Source: Sipunculus nudus
Taxonomy: Eukaryota > Annelida > Sipuncula > Golfingiida > Sipunculidae
DNA: 64,000 bases
Reading direction: 5' to 3'
NCBI GenBank assembly: GCA_026874595.1
Contig: CM049315.1
Span: forward strand, 61,625,389 to 61,689,388
Shown here: one piece after another, positions 11,322 to 22,443 of the stretch
How positions within the stretch are numbered: the stretch's first letter is position 1
Layout: every line of letters starts with the position of its first letter
The notes under the pieces: generated by a model
Database searches by the model: none
What the model saw: only the letters and a program-made list of their open reading frames with translations
What the model was told of the DNA's origin: nothing
Made by a program: the position numbers and the translations under genes

Positions 11322-13236
11322 AGCTCAGCTGACCATAAGTCATCTGAGCTATAGTCGTGGTCCATTGTCCGTCGTCCGTCCGTCTGTCCGTCTGTCCGTC
11401 CGTCCGTCCGTCCGTCCGTCCGTAGATGTGGCACGTTTTGAAACCGTAAGACCTAGGAATCCAAAATTCAGCATAATGTTAGATGTCCCCAAGATCTCCT
11501 ACCAAGCCGAAAACTGGGTCTTTGCGACTTCGTTCCTTTGAGAAATTAAGGAAAAACCTCAATTTTTTATTAAAATCCTATTTTCACACTTCAGGACTGC
11601 CTCATATCAAAACCACTCATCTGTTTCTCCTCATATTTACCATAAATATTCCTCTATATAGTTCCTATGTACATGCCAGAAATTAAGTCTGTAAAGTATA
11701 AATTCTTTAAGTTGTGGGCCCAAACATATTGGACTTTGTAAAAAATCAGGAAAAATAATAACTCACTTAACATGAAAAATTTTGAAACTAGAGTCTATTT
11801 TTTAAAGTATATAACTATGTTTAATTAAGATTCAATTGTTTACCCAAAATTAGATCTGAATTTTGTAAATTTTTTAAGTTATTAGCATAAAAAAAAAATC
11901 AGTACCTTAAATTTTGCCCAACTTTGACCATGGCACGTATTTTTCCTGTATGCACCATTGATTTAATTTTCACAGCATGTAAACATAAATATTTAGTTTG
12001 TCTAAATCTGAAATTTGGAAATAAAAGCTTGAAAATTAAGCTAGTTATTGATTTTTTTTCTGTAGTCACTTGCTTTGATTACAGATGGAGGGTCCCACTC
12101 CAGGTCACTGGAAATCAGCTATGCCAGGGTTTCTGATTTGTTACAGTCACTGGGGGAGATCCCCTGCTGTGACAGGTGTACAGTTATTCTCATATCACCA
12201 CCCCAATCCCCCCCCCCCCCCCCCCCCCCCCGCAAACCCAACCCACCAAGTGTTATGCAGTAATTGTTATTGTTTTCACTGTATCTCCTTAATTGTAATG
12301 CTGTTCCCACTCCAATATGCAAAAACTTTCCTTGAAAAAATAATTCAAGGTGTAATCCAGAAGATGCAATGTTGTGTAATGTAGCATTTTTAAAGAAATC
12401 AATTTTCTTTTAAATGAAATTTAACAAATATAAAGGAACCCATCAGTATGCTTAAATTATTATAAAATATGAAGCACATTATGGATAAATAAAGACACAA
12501 TTAAAAAATTGTGAAATCTAAATCAAGGTTTTTTTTTAGATATTTATTGTTTTGCAGATTTAAAAGATATATTTTTGTGGTAAAAAATAAATAAACATTT
12601 GTATGCATGATGTGGTGTTATCTGACAAGAATGAGATTTATGATGATGCAATTGAGAATTATGAATAAACTTTTATATTCAGATATATATGTTAAATTGG
12701 AAATGTATAGAAATATAAACTTAAATTAGAAAATAATTGATGTGATAAAAAAATCAGGATTTAATACAAACATTTCTTCATTATTTTCCTGCCTCAGCAG
12801 AATTTGAGATCAGGCTTTGTTTGCCCTGTTTTATGTTGTTAATTAGCTATATTTCAACTGTATACATTTCATAAATAAAATACATATATATCCAATAATA
12901 TATATTATACAAAAAAATAGATTCAATTGAACAAATGTGTAAACTATTGAAATGTCAACAGTTAATCAAAAAACCAACTAATGATCATGGTAATAGTACA
13001 GATCATTTGTTCACAAACTGCTCACATGCTTTAGTTTCAACATTAGGAAACACATGGTCAGGTCACAAAATATTTTTTGCAACAATTTCTTGCTCATCAA
13101 TACAAACCAATCATATAAACCAACCATGGCCTTTATTACCTCTTCCTCTTACACTTTATCTCCATTAGATATTATTTTAGATTTTCACCTTCAAGGTTAA
13201 CGTCAGCTGAGCACAGTGACCCATAGGTCCCTTGTT
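11322..13236 (+). mobile_element. Family I-L1 element, complete, 1.9 kb
   Basis: The 5' inverted-repeat hairpin is at 11322-11350, followed by a (TCCG)n tract, an AT-rich body, a poly-C run near 12209-12232 and an EEP remnant. The 3' end is CAGCTGAGC (13204-13212) plus a near-palindrome GACCCATAGGTC and CCTTGTT. The flanks GTAATTGT and TTTTAACTTATGGGCC rejoin to the sequence seen intact near 20885, which fixes both ends and shows no obvious target duplication. Confidence 0.85.
12935..13168 (+). pseudogene. EEP-endonuclease C-terminal remnant in I-L1
   Basis: The frame reads KCQQLIKKPTNDHGNSTDHL, then FTNCSHALVSTLGNTWSGHK. It is homologous to the endonuclease at 40777-41331. The catalytic-type SDH motif is SGH here, as in the other I-L1 copies at 52714 and 59490, so it should not be an active nuclease. 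Confidence 0.75.
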
Positions 13237-13805
13237 TTTAACTTATGGGCCCAAACATAATGCACTTTGTAAAAAATCAAGAAATATATTTACTCCCTTA
13301 ACAAGGGCATTGCTGAAGCTAGAGATTTTTTTGTCAGGGATGTAACATTATTTAATCAAGATTCAATTGAATACCCAAAATTAGATCTGAATTTTTCAAA
13401 TTTTATAAGTTATTAGTATAAATATAAAATTAGTACCTTAAATTTTGCCCAACTGTGACCATGGCACATTTGTGTCCTGTGAGCACTGTTGATATAATTT
13501 TCATATCATGCACACATTAGGATTTCAGCTTTTTAGTTTAGAAAGCTGAAAGAAATTGGCCAAAAATTGTAGCTTTTATTAATGTTTTTTATGAGACCCT
13601 GTCAGACTTTGGCTCTCTCCAGCCCCTCTTGAGTCACCTGTATGTTGACCTTGTTGACCTTTCATCAAATTATGCATGCTTGAGGCGAGGCATACAGGAA
13701 TCCAGGCAGCTTATGGCCAGCCACGGTTGATCCAGGTGTCCAACCCAACTCATCTAGTAGTTTTAACCAATAACATAACAATAAACAATAAATTAATAAA
13801 TTTTT

Positions 13806-15832
13806 ATTGGTTTTTAATAACAAATTAAAGAAAAATAGAAAAAGGAATTTGTTAGTTTATAATAACAGGAAATTAACTTGCAGTTACTGATGATATAAGA
13901 ATCTTGTATCGATGGGTAGAATGTCACATATTCCAAATAACACCATGCAGTCACCTATGGCATTTTTCAGTTCAATTTTAATGATAAAGAAGTTAATCAT
14001 ATTATTCATTACTAATCACTAGGGATCATATGAAGGAAATTAATGATAGACAAAGATGCAGTTGATAATATTAATCTAGATTCCTACTGTGTCTAGTGTG
14101 TACATTGATGTGAAATTAGTCCAAAATGAATTTTTTACAGTTATTTTTTAAAATAAATAAAAGCCATAAAACCAGGTACTTATGATCATTATTTAAATGT
14201 GTGAATTTTGTATATTCTGGATTCTCAACATCATTGGTTGGTGAAACTGAATAAATACCAGACATGGTGCGAATACTTTGTAATTGTATTTAAATACGAA
14301 TATGATTATGTACTCCATTATAAAATTTCTTGCATAAAGAATAGGAATTCAGGTAAAAATGAAAGTATATGAATACTCGTGCAAATACTTTCAAAATGTA
14401 TTCATGAATGCATTCATGACTATATTCTTTAATATTATTTTAATAATCATATCAGTTATATTTCATTTAAAAAAATCATATGATTCTCTTATTATTTTTT
14501 ATAAAAATTATATTTGGGACAATATTTGTAATTTTTTTTAATAAATTGTTAAACTTTTATATTATATGTTCTGCTTATAAGTTATATGGCCAAGTCAAAA
14601 TCTGTGTGACAATAGTACTCCATTTGTTAATAAAATAAATGAAATCAATCCTCTTCCCTGTCTCCAAAGGTACTATCAAAATCATACATAAGCTAAACAA
14701 CAACAACTCATAATACAGCTTATATTTATTACCACACAAAACCAGCATGTGCCTCATTTCTAAATAATATTTTTTTATCATATATAACAGCTGAGCGTTG
14801 TGACCCATAGGTCCCTTGTTATTGGTTTTTAATAACAAATTAAAGAAAAATAGAAAAGGAATTTGTTAGTTTATATTAACAGGGAAATAACTTGCAGTTA
14901 CTGATGATATAAGAATCTTGTATTGATGGATAGAATGTCACGTATTCCAAATAACACCATGCAGTCACCTATGGCATTTTTCAGTTCAATTTTAATAATA
15001 AAAAAATAAATCATATTATTCATTACTAATCATTAGGGATCATATGAAGGAAATTAATGATAGACAAAGATGCAGTTGATAATATTAATCTAGATTCCTA
15101 CTGTGTCTAGTGTGTACATTGATGTGAAATTAGTCCAAAATGAATTTTTTACAGTTATTTTTTAAAATAAATAAAAGCCATAAAACCAGGTACTTATGAT
15201 CATTATTTAAATGTGTGAAATTTGTACATTCTGGATTCTCAACACCATTGTTTGGTGAAAACTGAATAAATACCAGGCATGGTGGGAATACTTTGCAATT
15301 GTATTTAAATACGAATATGAAAATGTACTCCATTATAAAACTTCTTGCATAAAGAATGGGAATTCAGGAAAAAATGAAAGTATATGAATACCAGTGCAAA
15401 TACTTTCCAAATGTATTCATGAATGCATTCATGAATATATTCTTTAATATTATTTTAATAATCATTTCAGTTATATTTCATTTTAAAAATCATACGATTC
15501 TCTTATTATTTTTAATAAAAATTATATCTGGGACAATATTTGTAATTTTTTTAATAAATAGTTAAACTCTTATATTATATGTTCTGCTTATAAGTTATAT
15601 GGCCAAGTCAAAATCTGTGTGACAATAGTACTCCATTTGTTAATAAAATAAATGAAATCAATTCTCTTCTCTGTCTCTAAAGGTACTATCAAAATCATAC
15701 ATAAGCTTAACAACAACAACTCATAATACAGCTTATACTTATTACCACACAAAACCAGCATGTGCCTCATTTCTAAATCATATTTTTTTATCATATATAA
15801 CAGCTGAGCGCCGTGACCCATAGGTCCCTTGA
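13806..15832 (+). repeat. Tandem duplication of the I-L2 3' kilobase
   Basis: The unit 13806-14820 (starting ATTGGTTTTTAATAAC and ending at the family I 3' hairpin) is followed directly by a second, highly similar unit 14821-15832. Both contain a 24-bp palindrome centred on GCATTC..GAATGC-type sequence (perfect at 15414-15437). The junction is exactly the element terminus CCTTGTT. Confidence 0.85.
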
Positions 15833-16608
15833 TTTTTCTTTTTGAGACTTTCAAATAAAGCCCCATCTTGTAACAGGGCACAAAATGTAACCACTTGACT
15901 TAATATCTTCATACTTGACATCTAGGGAGCACTATGAAGCTCTATGGGAAATCATGGAAATCTGAAATTAGGTCTCTGTTAACCATATCCTCTGAGCTAT
16001 GGGGCTAATAAGTACCCCCAAAATAATTTAAAATGTGATACAAAAACTGTGTTTGTTTCTGGAGAACTCCTCTGAGACCCTTGGACTGATCTTCTGCAAC
16101 ATGGCATAGTTGTTCCCTCACCTATGTAGTTGTGCATAACAAAGACAGGTGGCACCACCTGCAATCCTCTCTGTGCAGTCTGAATCTGGGTGTCTTTTAG
16201 ATAACACTGACAGCCAATATCTCAGGAGTGGCTTTATGTATTGAGATGAAAGTTTGCATGTCCATAGATCTTGGATCTCTCCATCTTGTAATCGAATTCA
16301 ACAATCCTTGAATTCAGCTGAGCGTCAAGGCCCATGGGCCACTAGTTTTAAAATGTCCTTGTCTGAAATGTGCAGGTCCGAAACGTCCATTTTGCTGAAA
16401 TCATAATGACAAAGGTAGATATGTGGACATAAGAGGATCAACATTAAATTTTAAAAATAATCCTCCATTCATACTCCCAAATTTTGCACAGGTTCGCATG
16501 AGGCCTTGAGGCCTGGTTACTGTATAGTTTACCAGGTTTCTCTACACTACCCTTGCTTCCCATTGTCCTTCTTCAAACAGTGAAATATGTTCTTTTTTTA
16601 CCTTGCAG

Positions 16609-16691
16609 AGGAGAAGCACCTTTTCAAGTTTCTTGAGGCTACAAAAGATATGTCCCCAGAGGAAAGGGCCAAGTACCTGGAGGAGGACATG
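16609..16691 (+). CDS. UCHL3: UCHL3-like ubiquitin C-terminal hydrolase, internal exon
   Basis: The exon is bounded by a polypyrimidine tract plus CAG acceptor (16597-16608) and a GTCAGT donor at 16692. It is 83 bp: two bases finish a split codon, then 27 codons follow. The translation contains KFLEATKDMSPEERAKYLEE, which matches the UCHL3 segment just before the active-site crossover loop (SPEERA.YLE in vertebrate UCHL3). UCHL3 is a cytosolic cysteine protease of peptidase family C12 that removes small adducts from ubiquitin and NEDD8 C-termini. The exon ends in phase 0 and joins the exon at 25970 in frame. The donor is weak at +3 (C), and a family I transposon end begins only 10 nt into the intron. 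The upstream exon with the catalytic Cys was not found in the window. Confidence 0.9.
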
Positions 16692-16701
16692 GTCAGTTTT
16701 T

Positions 16702-17243
16702 AGCTTACCTGACTGACAGTTATCTAAGCCATAGGTGTTTACCCTTTGTCCATCTCCTGTATAACTGTCTCACAGTTAAAAGGCACAAATAATTGATAAA
16801 TTAAACGAGGCTTACGTGTAGTGTGATGTTTGATTGTGATTCTTACATTCACCAGCAGCAAGAAATATCAAGAAAAAACGAGATGTGCAAGCACATACTG
16901 AGAGGTCATTTTTGTCAAACAAAAGTTATATATAAACACTGTTGATGGGTTACGGTATATAAGCAGTTAGGGTGGGCGTTTGATTATACATATCGGGTGG
17001 CTTTGTCCTATACAAGACTTATGATGCCTGGTCCTTGCCACCTACAATTATTTTGCACAGCGTATGTCCCTGCTTATTTCTTGGGGGGGGGGGGGGGGGG
17101 GGGAGGTTGTGACATATATATCAGCCTGAAATAGGGCGTATGTATACATCTTGGATAGCTTTGTACTTTACAAGACTCATAACACCACCTAGAATCATTT
17201 TTGTGTTATTTGCACCCATCCCAGTATTTCAGCAGTCATTTTT
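16702..17243 (+). mobile_element. Mixed transposon fragments just after the first exon
   Basis: A degenerate family I 5' end (AGCTTACCTGACTGACAG) begins 10 nt downstream of the exon end. The stretch 17030-17215 resembles family II-D core pieces and carries a run of about 21 G at 17083-17103. Confidence 0.5.
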
Positions 17244-17840
17244 AGCTCAGCTGACTATAAGTCATCTGAGCTATAGTCATGGTCCATTGTCCGTCGTCCG
17301 TCTGTCCGTCCATCTGTCCATAGATGTGGCACGTTTTGAAACCATAAGACCTAGGAATCCAAAATCCGGCATAATGTTAGATGTCCCCAAGATCTCCTAC
17401 CAAGCTGAAAACTGGGTCTTTGCGACTTTTTTCCTTTGAGAAATTAAGGAAAAACCTCAATTTTTTATTAAAAACCTATTTTCACACTTCAGGACTGCCT
17501 AATATCAAAACCACTCATCTGTTTTTCCTCATATTTACCATAAATATTCCTCTATATAGTTCCTATATACATGCTAGAAATTAGGTGTGTATTATATGAT
17601 TTAAAAAAGTTATGGGCCCAAACATAATGCATTTTGTTAAAAATCAGGAAAGATATTTGATCACTTAACACAAAACATGTTAAAGCTATGGACTTTTTTT
17701 CCAAAAATATAACTTTAATTAATCAAAATTAAATTGTTTACTCAAAATTAGATCAAAATCTTTTAAATTTTTTAAAATATTAACAAAAATAAAAAATTGG
17801 TACCTTAAATTTTGCCAAACTTTGACCATGGCACGTATTT
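17244..17840 (+). mobile_element. Family I-L element, 5' part
   Basis: The AGCTCAGCTGACT hairpin is at 17244-17272, followed by the TCCGTC tract and the L body down to CCATGGCACGTATTT. There another family I 5' end (17841) interrupts it. Confidence 0.75.
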
Positions 17841-18317
17841 AGCTCAGCTGACTATAAGTCATCTGAGCTATAGTCGTGGTCCATTGTCCGTCGTCCGTCG
17901 GTCTGTCCGTCAGTCCGTCCGTCCGTCCCTAGATGTGGCATGTTTTGAAACTGTAAGACCTAGGAATCCAAAATTCAGCATAATGTTAGATGTCCCAAGA
18001 TCTCCTACCAAGCCGAAAACTGGGTCTTTGCGACTTCGTTCCTTTGAGAAATTAAGGAAAAACCTCAATTTTTTATTAGCTCAGCTGACTATAAGTCATC
18101 TGAGCTATAGTCGTGGTCCATTGTCTGTCTTCCGTCTGTCTGTCCGTCCGTCCGTCCATCCGTCCGTTAAACTAGCACGTTTTGAAACTGTAAGACATAG
18201 GAATCCAAAATTCGGCATAATGTTAGATGTCCCCAAGATCTCCTACCAAGCGAAAAAAACTGGGTCTTTGCGACTTTGATCCTTTGAGAAATTTAGGAAA
18301 AACCTCAATTTTTTATT
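17841..18317 (+). repeat. Tandem family I 5' ends, about 240-bp units
   Basis: AGCTCAGCTGACT starts at 17841, 18078 and 18318. The first two copies run only to CCTCAATTTTTTATT before the next copy begins, so identical 237- and 240-bp truncated units lie head to tail. Confidence 0.85.
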
Positions 18318-20750
18318 AGCTCAGCTGACTATAAGTCATCTGAGCTATAGTCGTGGTCCATTGTCTTTGTCCGGCGTCCTTCCGTCTGTCCGTCCGGCCG
18401 TCCGTCCGTTAGCAGGGCACAAATTGTAACTGTAGGGGCTAGGGCCATGAACCCTATGCAGTCTTAGAGGTTATAAAAAGATCTCCTTGCAAACCTGAAA
18501 TCAGGTCACTGCGACCTATATTCTCGAAGTTATGGGGTGTGTTTGCACCCCCCAGAAATAACTCTTTGAGACAAAATTTTCATCCCAAACCTTCCATCTT
18601 TCACATACAGCTCACCTACCAACAGGGGAAGAACCATAATTTTTTTAAGGTCAAAAGGTCAAAGGTCAAGGTCACAGGATCCTCTTCTTTGAAAAGCCTG
18701 TGGATGCATTTTAAGCCAACCCTTTCATCCTAATTCTTTGATCATTCACATATAGCTCACCTACTAAGTTGGAGAAGAATCCTATAGATTTTGAGGTCAC
18801 AAGGTCAAAGGTCAGGGTCACAGGATCCACTTCTTTGAAAAGGTAGTGGACACATTTCAAGCTAGACTTTTCATTCCAAACCTTCCAGCACTGATATCGC
18901 TTCTCTGCCAACAGGGGAAAAGACCTGTTGATTTTGAGGTCAAAGGTCAAGTTCACAGCACCCACTTCTTGCGTGGAGTCATTTTCAGGCAAATTTTTCA
19001 ATCTGTACCTTCCATCTGTCATATATGGCTTACCTACCAATACAGGAAGAAGCCTATTGATGTTGAGGTCAAAAAGTCAAAGGTCAAGGTCACAATATTT
19101 AATTGTTCTAAATGCTTGTGAGCATATTTCAAGTGTAACTGTTCAACCCAGACCTTCAGTCTTTCACATATGCCACATCTATGCATCACTCAGTTTGACT
19201 CAAACTTCATATTTATGGGTCTTTTTGCTTGAATAAATAACTTATTGATTTTGGGGTCAGCTGGTCAGCAGGTTAAAGGTTGCATGTCAAAGTTATTCAG
19301 TCATTGGTTGCCAAGTAATTACACCAGATTTAAGTGGTCAGTAGTTACCCATCATTTAGAAAGAATCAAGTTGATATATGGGCAAAAGGCCAAGGTCATA
19401 GGTCAGGGATGTTCACAATTACTTATTTTATAGACCATCTTTATTTTTCTTGTATATATAACCATCCCACTCCAGCTGGTACATCTCCCTGTGTGGCTGT
19501 AATTGTGAGTGACACTGGTGGCATATGACTCCCTTTTGTATCAGCCTATTAAGTGATAAGGCTCAGTGATAAGTACCTTGTTACTTCATAACAAAAACAC
19601 TTGTCAGAATGCTTCAGCCAGGCATTAGGACTATGAGAGTATAGTATTAAGGTTTAGCTACTGATTTATAAGATGATGGGAACATTTTGCAGTTTATGTT
19701 ATGGAATTTCAGCAATAAACTTAGTTTCCTAGATATCTGAATATTTTAATATATATCACCACATATAAAAGCAAGTGTTTGTTCTCATAATATGTGGATG
19801 TGTACCTTGATTTAGGATGGCTTTTTGTTTTATTTCAAGACTCTTAGTCTTGCTTTCTGCATTTCTTTTCTTTCAGGTTTGGCAGTTTACCTACCCTGCT
19901 GACCCCGTTGAAAAGCAGAGTGATAGTAAAAAATATTGGACTTACACTTTTTACAATTGCATATCTATAAATCTGATATGAGGGCCTGGACATGCCTTTT
20001 GAATTATTTTGGGCATTTATTACTGGATAATTTGCCCCATGTTTGGTCTCTTATTGGAGAATGTGGGATATCAAATGTCATACTTGTCAGAAATCCATTA
20101 TGTCTGCCAGTTAGCCACCTTAGAAATTCTTTCTTCAGGGCAGTTTCAGTAATTTTTCTTTAATGTTTGGTCCGATTTAGAGAATGTTTGTTGTCTGATT
20201 TCAGACTTGTCAGAAGTCCAATATGGCCACCAGGCAACCATCTTTTAATTTCTTTTGATCATATTATCTCAAGAACAGTTAAAGTGAATGCAGTTGGATG
20301 TATATTTATGTAATCTTGTAAAGGATTGGGTCAAATATTTCTGAATAAATATTACCATCATTTATAAAAGTGCAGTACAGTTGGCTTGTATTGAATAAAA
20401 ATTCATACAGAAGCACCTGTTTCTCAATAATTCTTGCATGTATTTCCTTGATTTTTGCTATATATTTTGATCTTATATTTGCCCTTTGTGGTGTTCCTTT
20501 TGAGACTGACAGGTTTCAAGCAAGCTGTTGGAATAGTTCCTGATAGCTTAAGAATCATGCATTTTCCTCAGACCATCAATTCACTGTGTTTTAACCAGAC
20601 ATAGGTGATATATATTTCTGTTGTCATAGAAAATTTTCAACAAATTGGCAAATTGGTTCTTCAAAATTTGACTGGAAGTTGTGAATCTCAGTCCATGATG
20701 TCACAGGTCATGCTTGGCAGCTGAGCGTCATGACCCATGGGTCACTTGTT
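18318..20750 (+). mobile_element. Family I chimeric element with AGGTCA-repeat core
   Basis: The 5' end at 18318 is family I-B-like (..GTTAGCAGGGCACAAATTG). The core from 18540 to 19130 instead resembles the family II-A units, with GGTCAAAGGTCAAGGTCACAGG-type repeats near 18655, 18800, 18940 and 19075. The 3' end is CAGCTGAGC (20718-20726), GACCCATGGGTC and ACTTGTT. Confidence 0.65.
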
Positions 20751-22443
20751 CCATTAAAAACCCATTGTTACAATTTAAGACTGCATAATATCAAAACCAC
20801 TGATCTGACTTTGATCATATATAATATACATATTTTTCTATACATTGGCTATGCACATACTAGAAATGATGTCAGTATAGTGTAATTGTTTTAAGTTATG
20901 GGCCCAAACATAATGCACTTTGTAAAAAATCAAGAAATATATTTACTCCCTTAACAAGAGGATTGCTGAAGCTAGAGATTTTTTGTCAGGGATGTAAAAT
21001 TATTTAATCAAGATTTAATACCCAAAATATGTTCTGAATTTTTCAAATTTTATAAGTTATTAGTATAAATATAAAATTAGTACCTTAAATTTTGCCCCCA
21101 TTTGACCATGGCACATTTGTTTCCTGTGAGCACTGTTGATATAATTTTCATATCATGCATACAAAAGGATTTCAGCTTTTTAGTTTAGAAAGCTGAAAGA
21201 AAATGGCCAAAAATTGTAGCTTTTATTAATGTTTTTTATGAGACCATGTCAAAACCAGGCTGTCCCAAACCCCTCTTCAGTCACCTGTATGTTGACCTTA
21301 TTGACCTTTCAGCAAATTATGCACGCTTGAGGGAGGCATACACTGGGCAACCAGGCAGCTTATGGCCAGCCACAGTTGATCCAGGTGTTCAACCCAACTT
21401 ATCTAGTAGTTGTTTTGACCAACAACATAACAAGAAACTATAAATTAATCATTTTTATTGGTTTTTAATAACAAATTAAAGAAAAATTAATAGAAAAGGA
21501 ATTTGTTTGTTGATGAGTAACAGGAAATTAACTTGCAGTTACTGATGATGTAAGAGTCTTGTATGGATTGATAGAATGTCAAGTATTCCAAATACCACCT
21601 TGCAGTCACCTATGGTTTTTTTCATTTCAATTTTTTAATGATAACAAAAATAAATCATATTATTCATTACCAATCATTAGGGATCTTATGGAGGAAATCA
21701 ATAATAGACAAAGATGCAGTTGATAATATTAATCTAGATTCCTACTGTGTCTAGTGTGTAGATTGATATGAAAGTAGTCCAGAGTGAATATATTACATTT
21801 ATTTTTTTAATATAAATAAAAGTCATAAAACCAGGTACTTATGATCATTATTTAAATTTGTGAATTTTGTATATTCTGGATTCTCAACATCATTGATTGG
21901 CTAAAACTGAATAAATACCAGACTTGGTGCAAATACTTTGCAAATGTAATTGAATACGAATATGAATCATAAAATTTCTCGCATCAGAATGGTAATTCAG
22001 GTTAAAAATGAAAGTATTTGAATACCAGTGCAAATACTTTCAAAATGTATTCATGAATGCATTCATGAATATATTCTATAATATTATTTTAATATCATAT
22101 CAGTTATATTTTATTTTAAAAAAATCATGATTTTCTTATTATTTTTAATAAAAATTATATTTGGCACAATATTTGTTATTAAATTTTAATAAATAGTTAA
22201 ACTCTTATATTAAATTATAAATTATATGGCCAAGTCAGAATCTGTGTGACAATAGCACTCCATTTGTCAATAAAATAAATGAAATCAATCCTCTTCCCTG
22301 TCTCCAACAATACTATCAAAATCATACATAAGCTAAACACCAACAACTCATTATAAAGCTTTTATTTATTACCACACAAAACCAGCATGTGCCTCATTTC
22401 CAAATCATTTCAAGCTGAGCGCCGTGACCCATGGGTCTCTTGT
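20751..22443 (+). mobile_element. Family I-L2 fragment with 3' end
   Basis: It follows the L2 order: CCATTAAAAACCCATTG, GTCACCTGTATGTTGACC, TATGGCCAGCCAC, a 24-bp palindrome at 22048-22071, and the 3' end AGCTGAGC-GCC-GTGACCCATGGGTC near 22413-22443. The 5' part is missing. Confidence 0.75.

Larger units (their letters stand above)
10278..15832 (+). mobile_element. Family I-L2 element, split by I-L1 and with a duplicated 3' part
   Basis: The 5' end AGCTCAGCTGACT-ATA-AGTCATCTGAGCT (10278-10306) is followed by (TCCG)n and AGATGTGGCACG. It is interrupted at 11321 and resumes at 13237 (TTAACTTATGGGCCC), as judged from the uninterrupted sequence near 20885. The 3' portion is present twice, and both copies end in the family I hairpin. 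Confidence 0.75.
8902..16346 (+). mobile_element. Family I-B element, split by a nested I-L2 copy
   Basis: It starts AGCTCAGCTGACT (8902-8914). Core units of 334-338 bp follow, with TTAACAGGGCAC at 8971, 9309, 9643 and 9980. The core breaks inside a poly-T at 10277 and resumes at 15833 (TTTTTCTTTTTGAGAC). The 3' end has CAGCTGAGC (16315-16323), GGCCCATGGGCC and ACTAGTT. GGTGGCGCCACC occurs in the core at 9568, 9902 and 10238. Confidence 0.8.
8602..16518 (+). mobile_element. Family III (short form) element interrupted by a family I nest
   Basis: The 5' part (8602-8901) starts AGCGAATCAGTGAGCTTATG. It breaks at ..ACATCCTTGT and resumes at about 16347 with TTTTAAAATGTCC. It ends with CACAGGTTCGC (16487-16497), AGGCCTTGAGGCCT and GGTT at 16518. 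The uninterrupted arrangement is seen at 24983-25470, where ACATCCTAG runs straight into TTTTAAAATGTCC. The inner 7.4 kb is therefore an insertion. Confidence 0.75.

Noticed and set aside
11317-11541. Frames rich in SVRPSVRPSV (also at 17812, 29487, 57844)
   Set aside because: Translations of the (TCCG)n tract near the family I 5' end.
12085-12384. Proline-rich frames (also at 51861 and 58651)
   Set aside because: They arise from the poly-C run of I-L1 and its conserved flanks, repeat in every copy and vary in frame with run length.
13560-13760. Frame HLYVDLIDLSANYARLREAY shared by I-L2 copies (21246, 30900)
   Set aside because: It is short and broken differently in each copy, with no recognised domain. 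Kept only as an L2 landmark, not as a gene.
1-16600. UCHL3 exon with the catalytic Cys (..NACGT.GL.HA..)
   Set aside because: I looked for an asparagine-alanine-cysteine-glycine coding pattern next to splice sites upstream of 16609 and did not find one.
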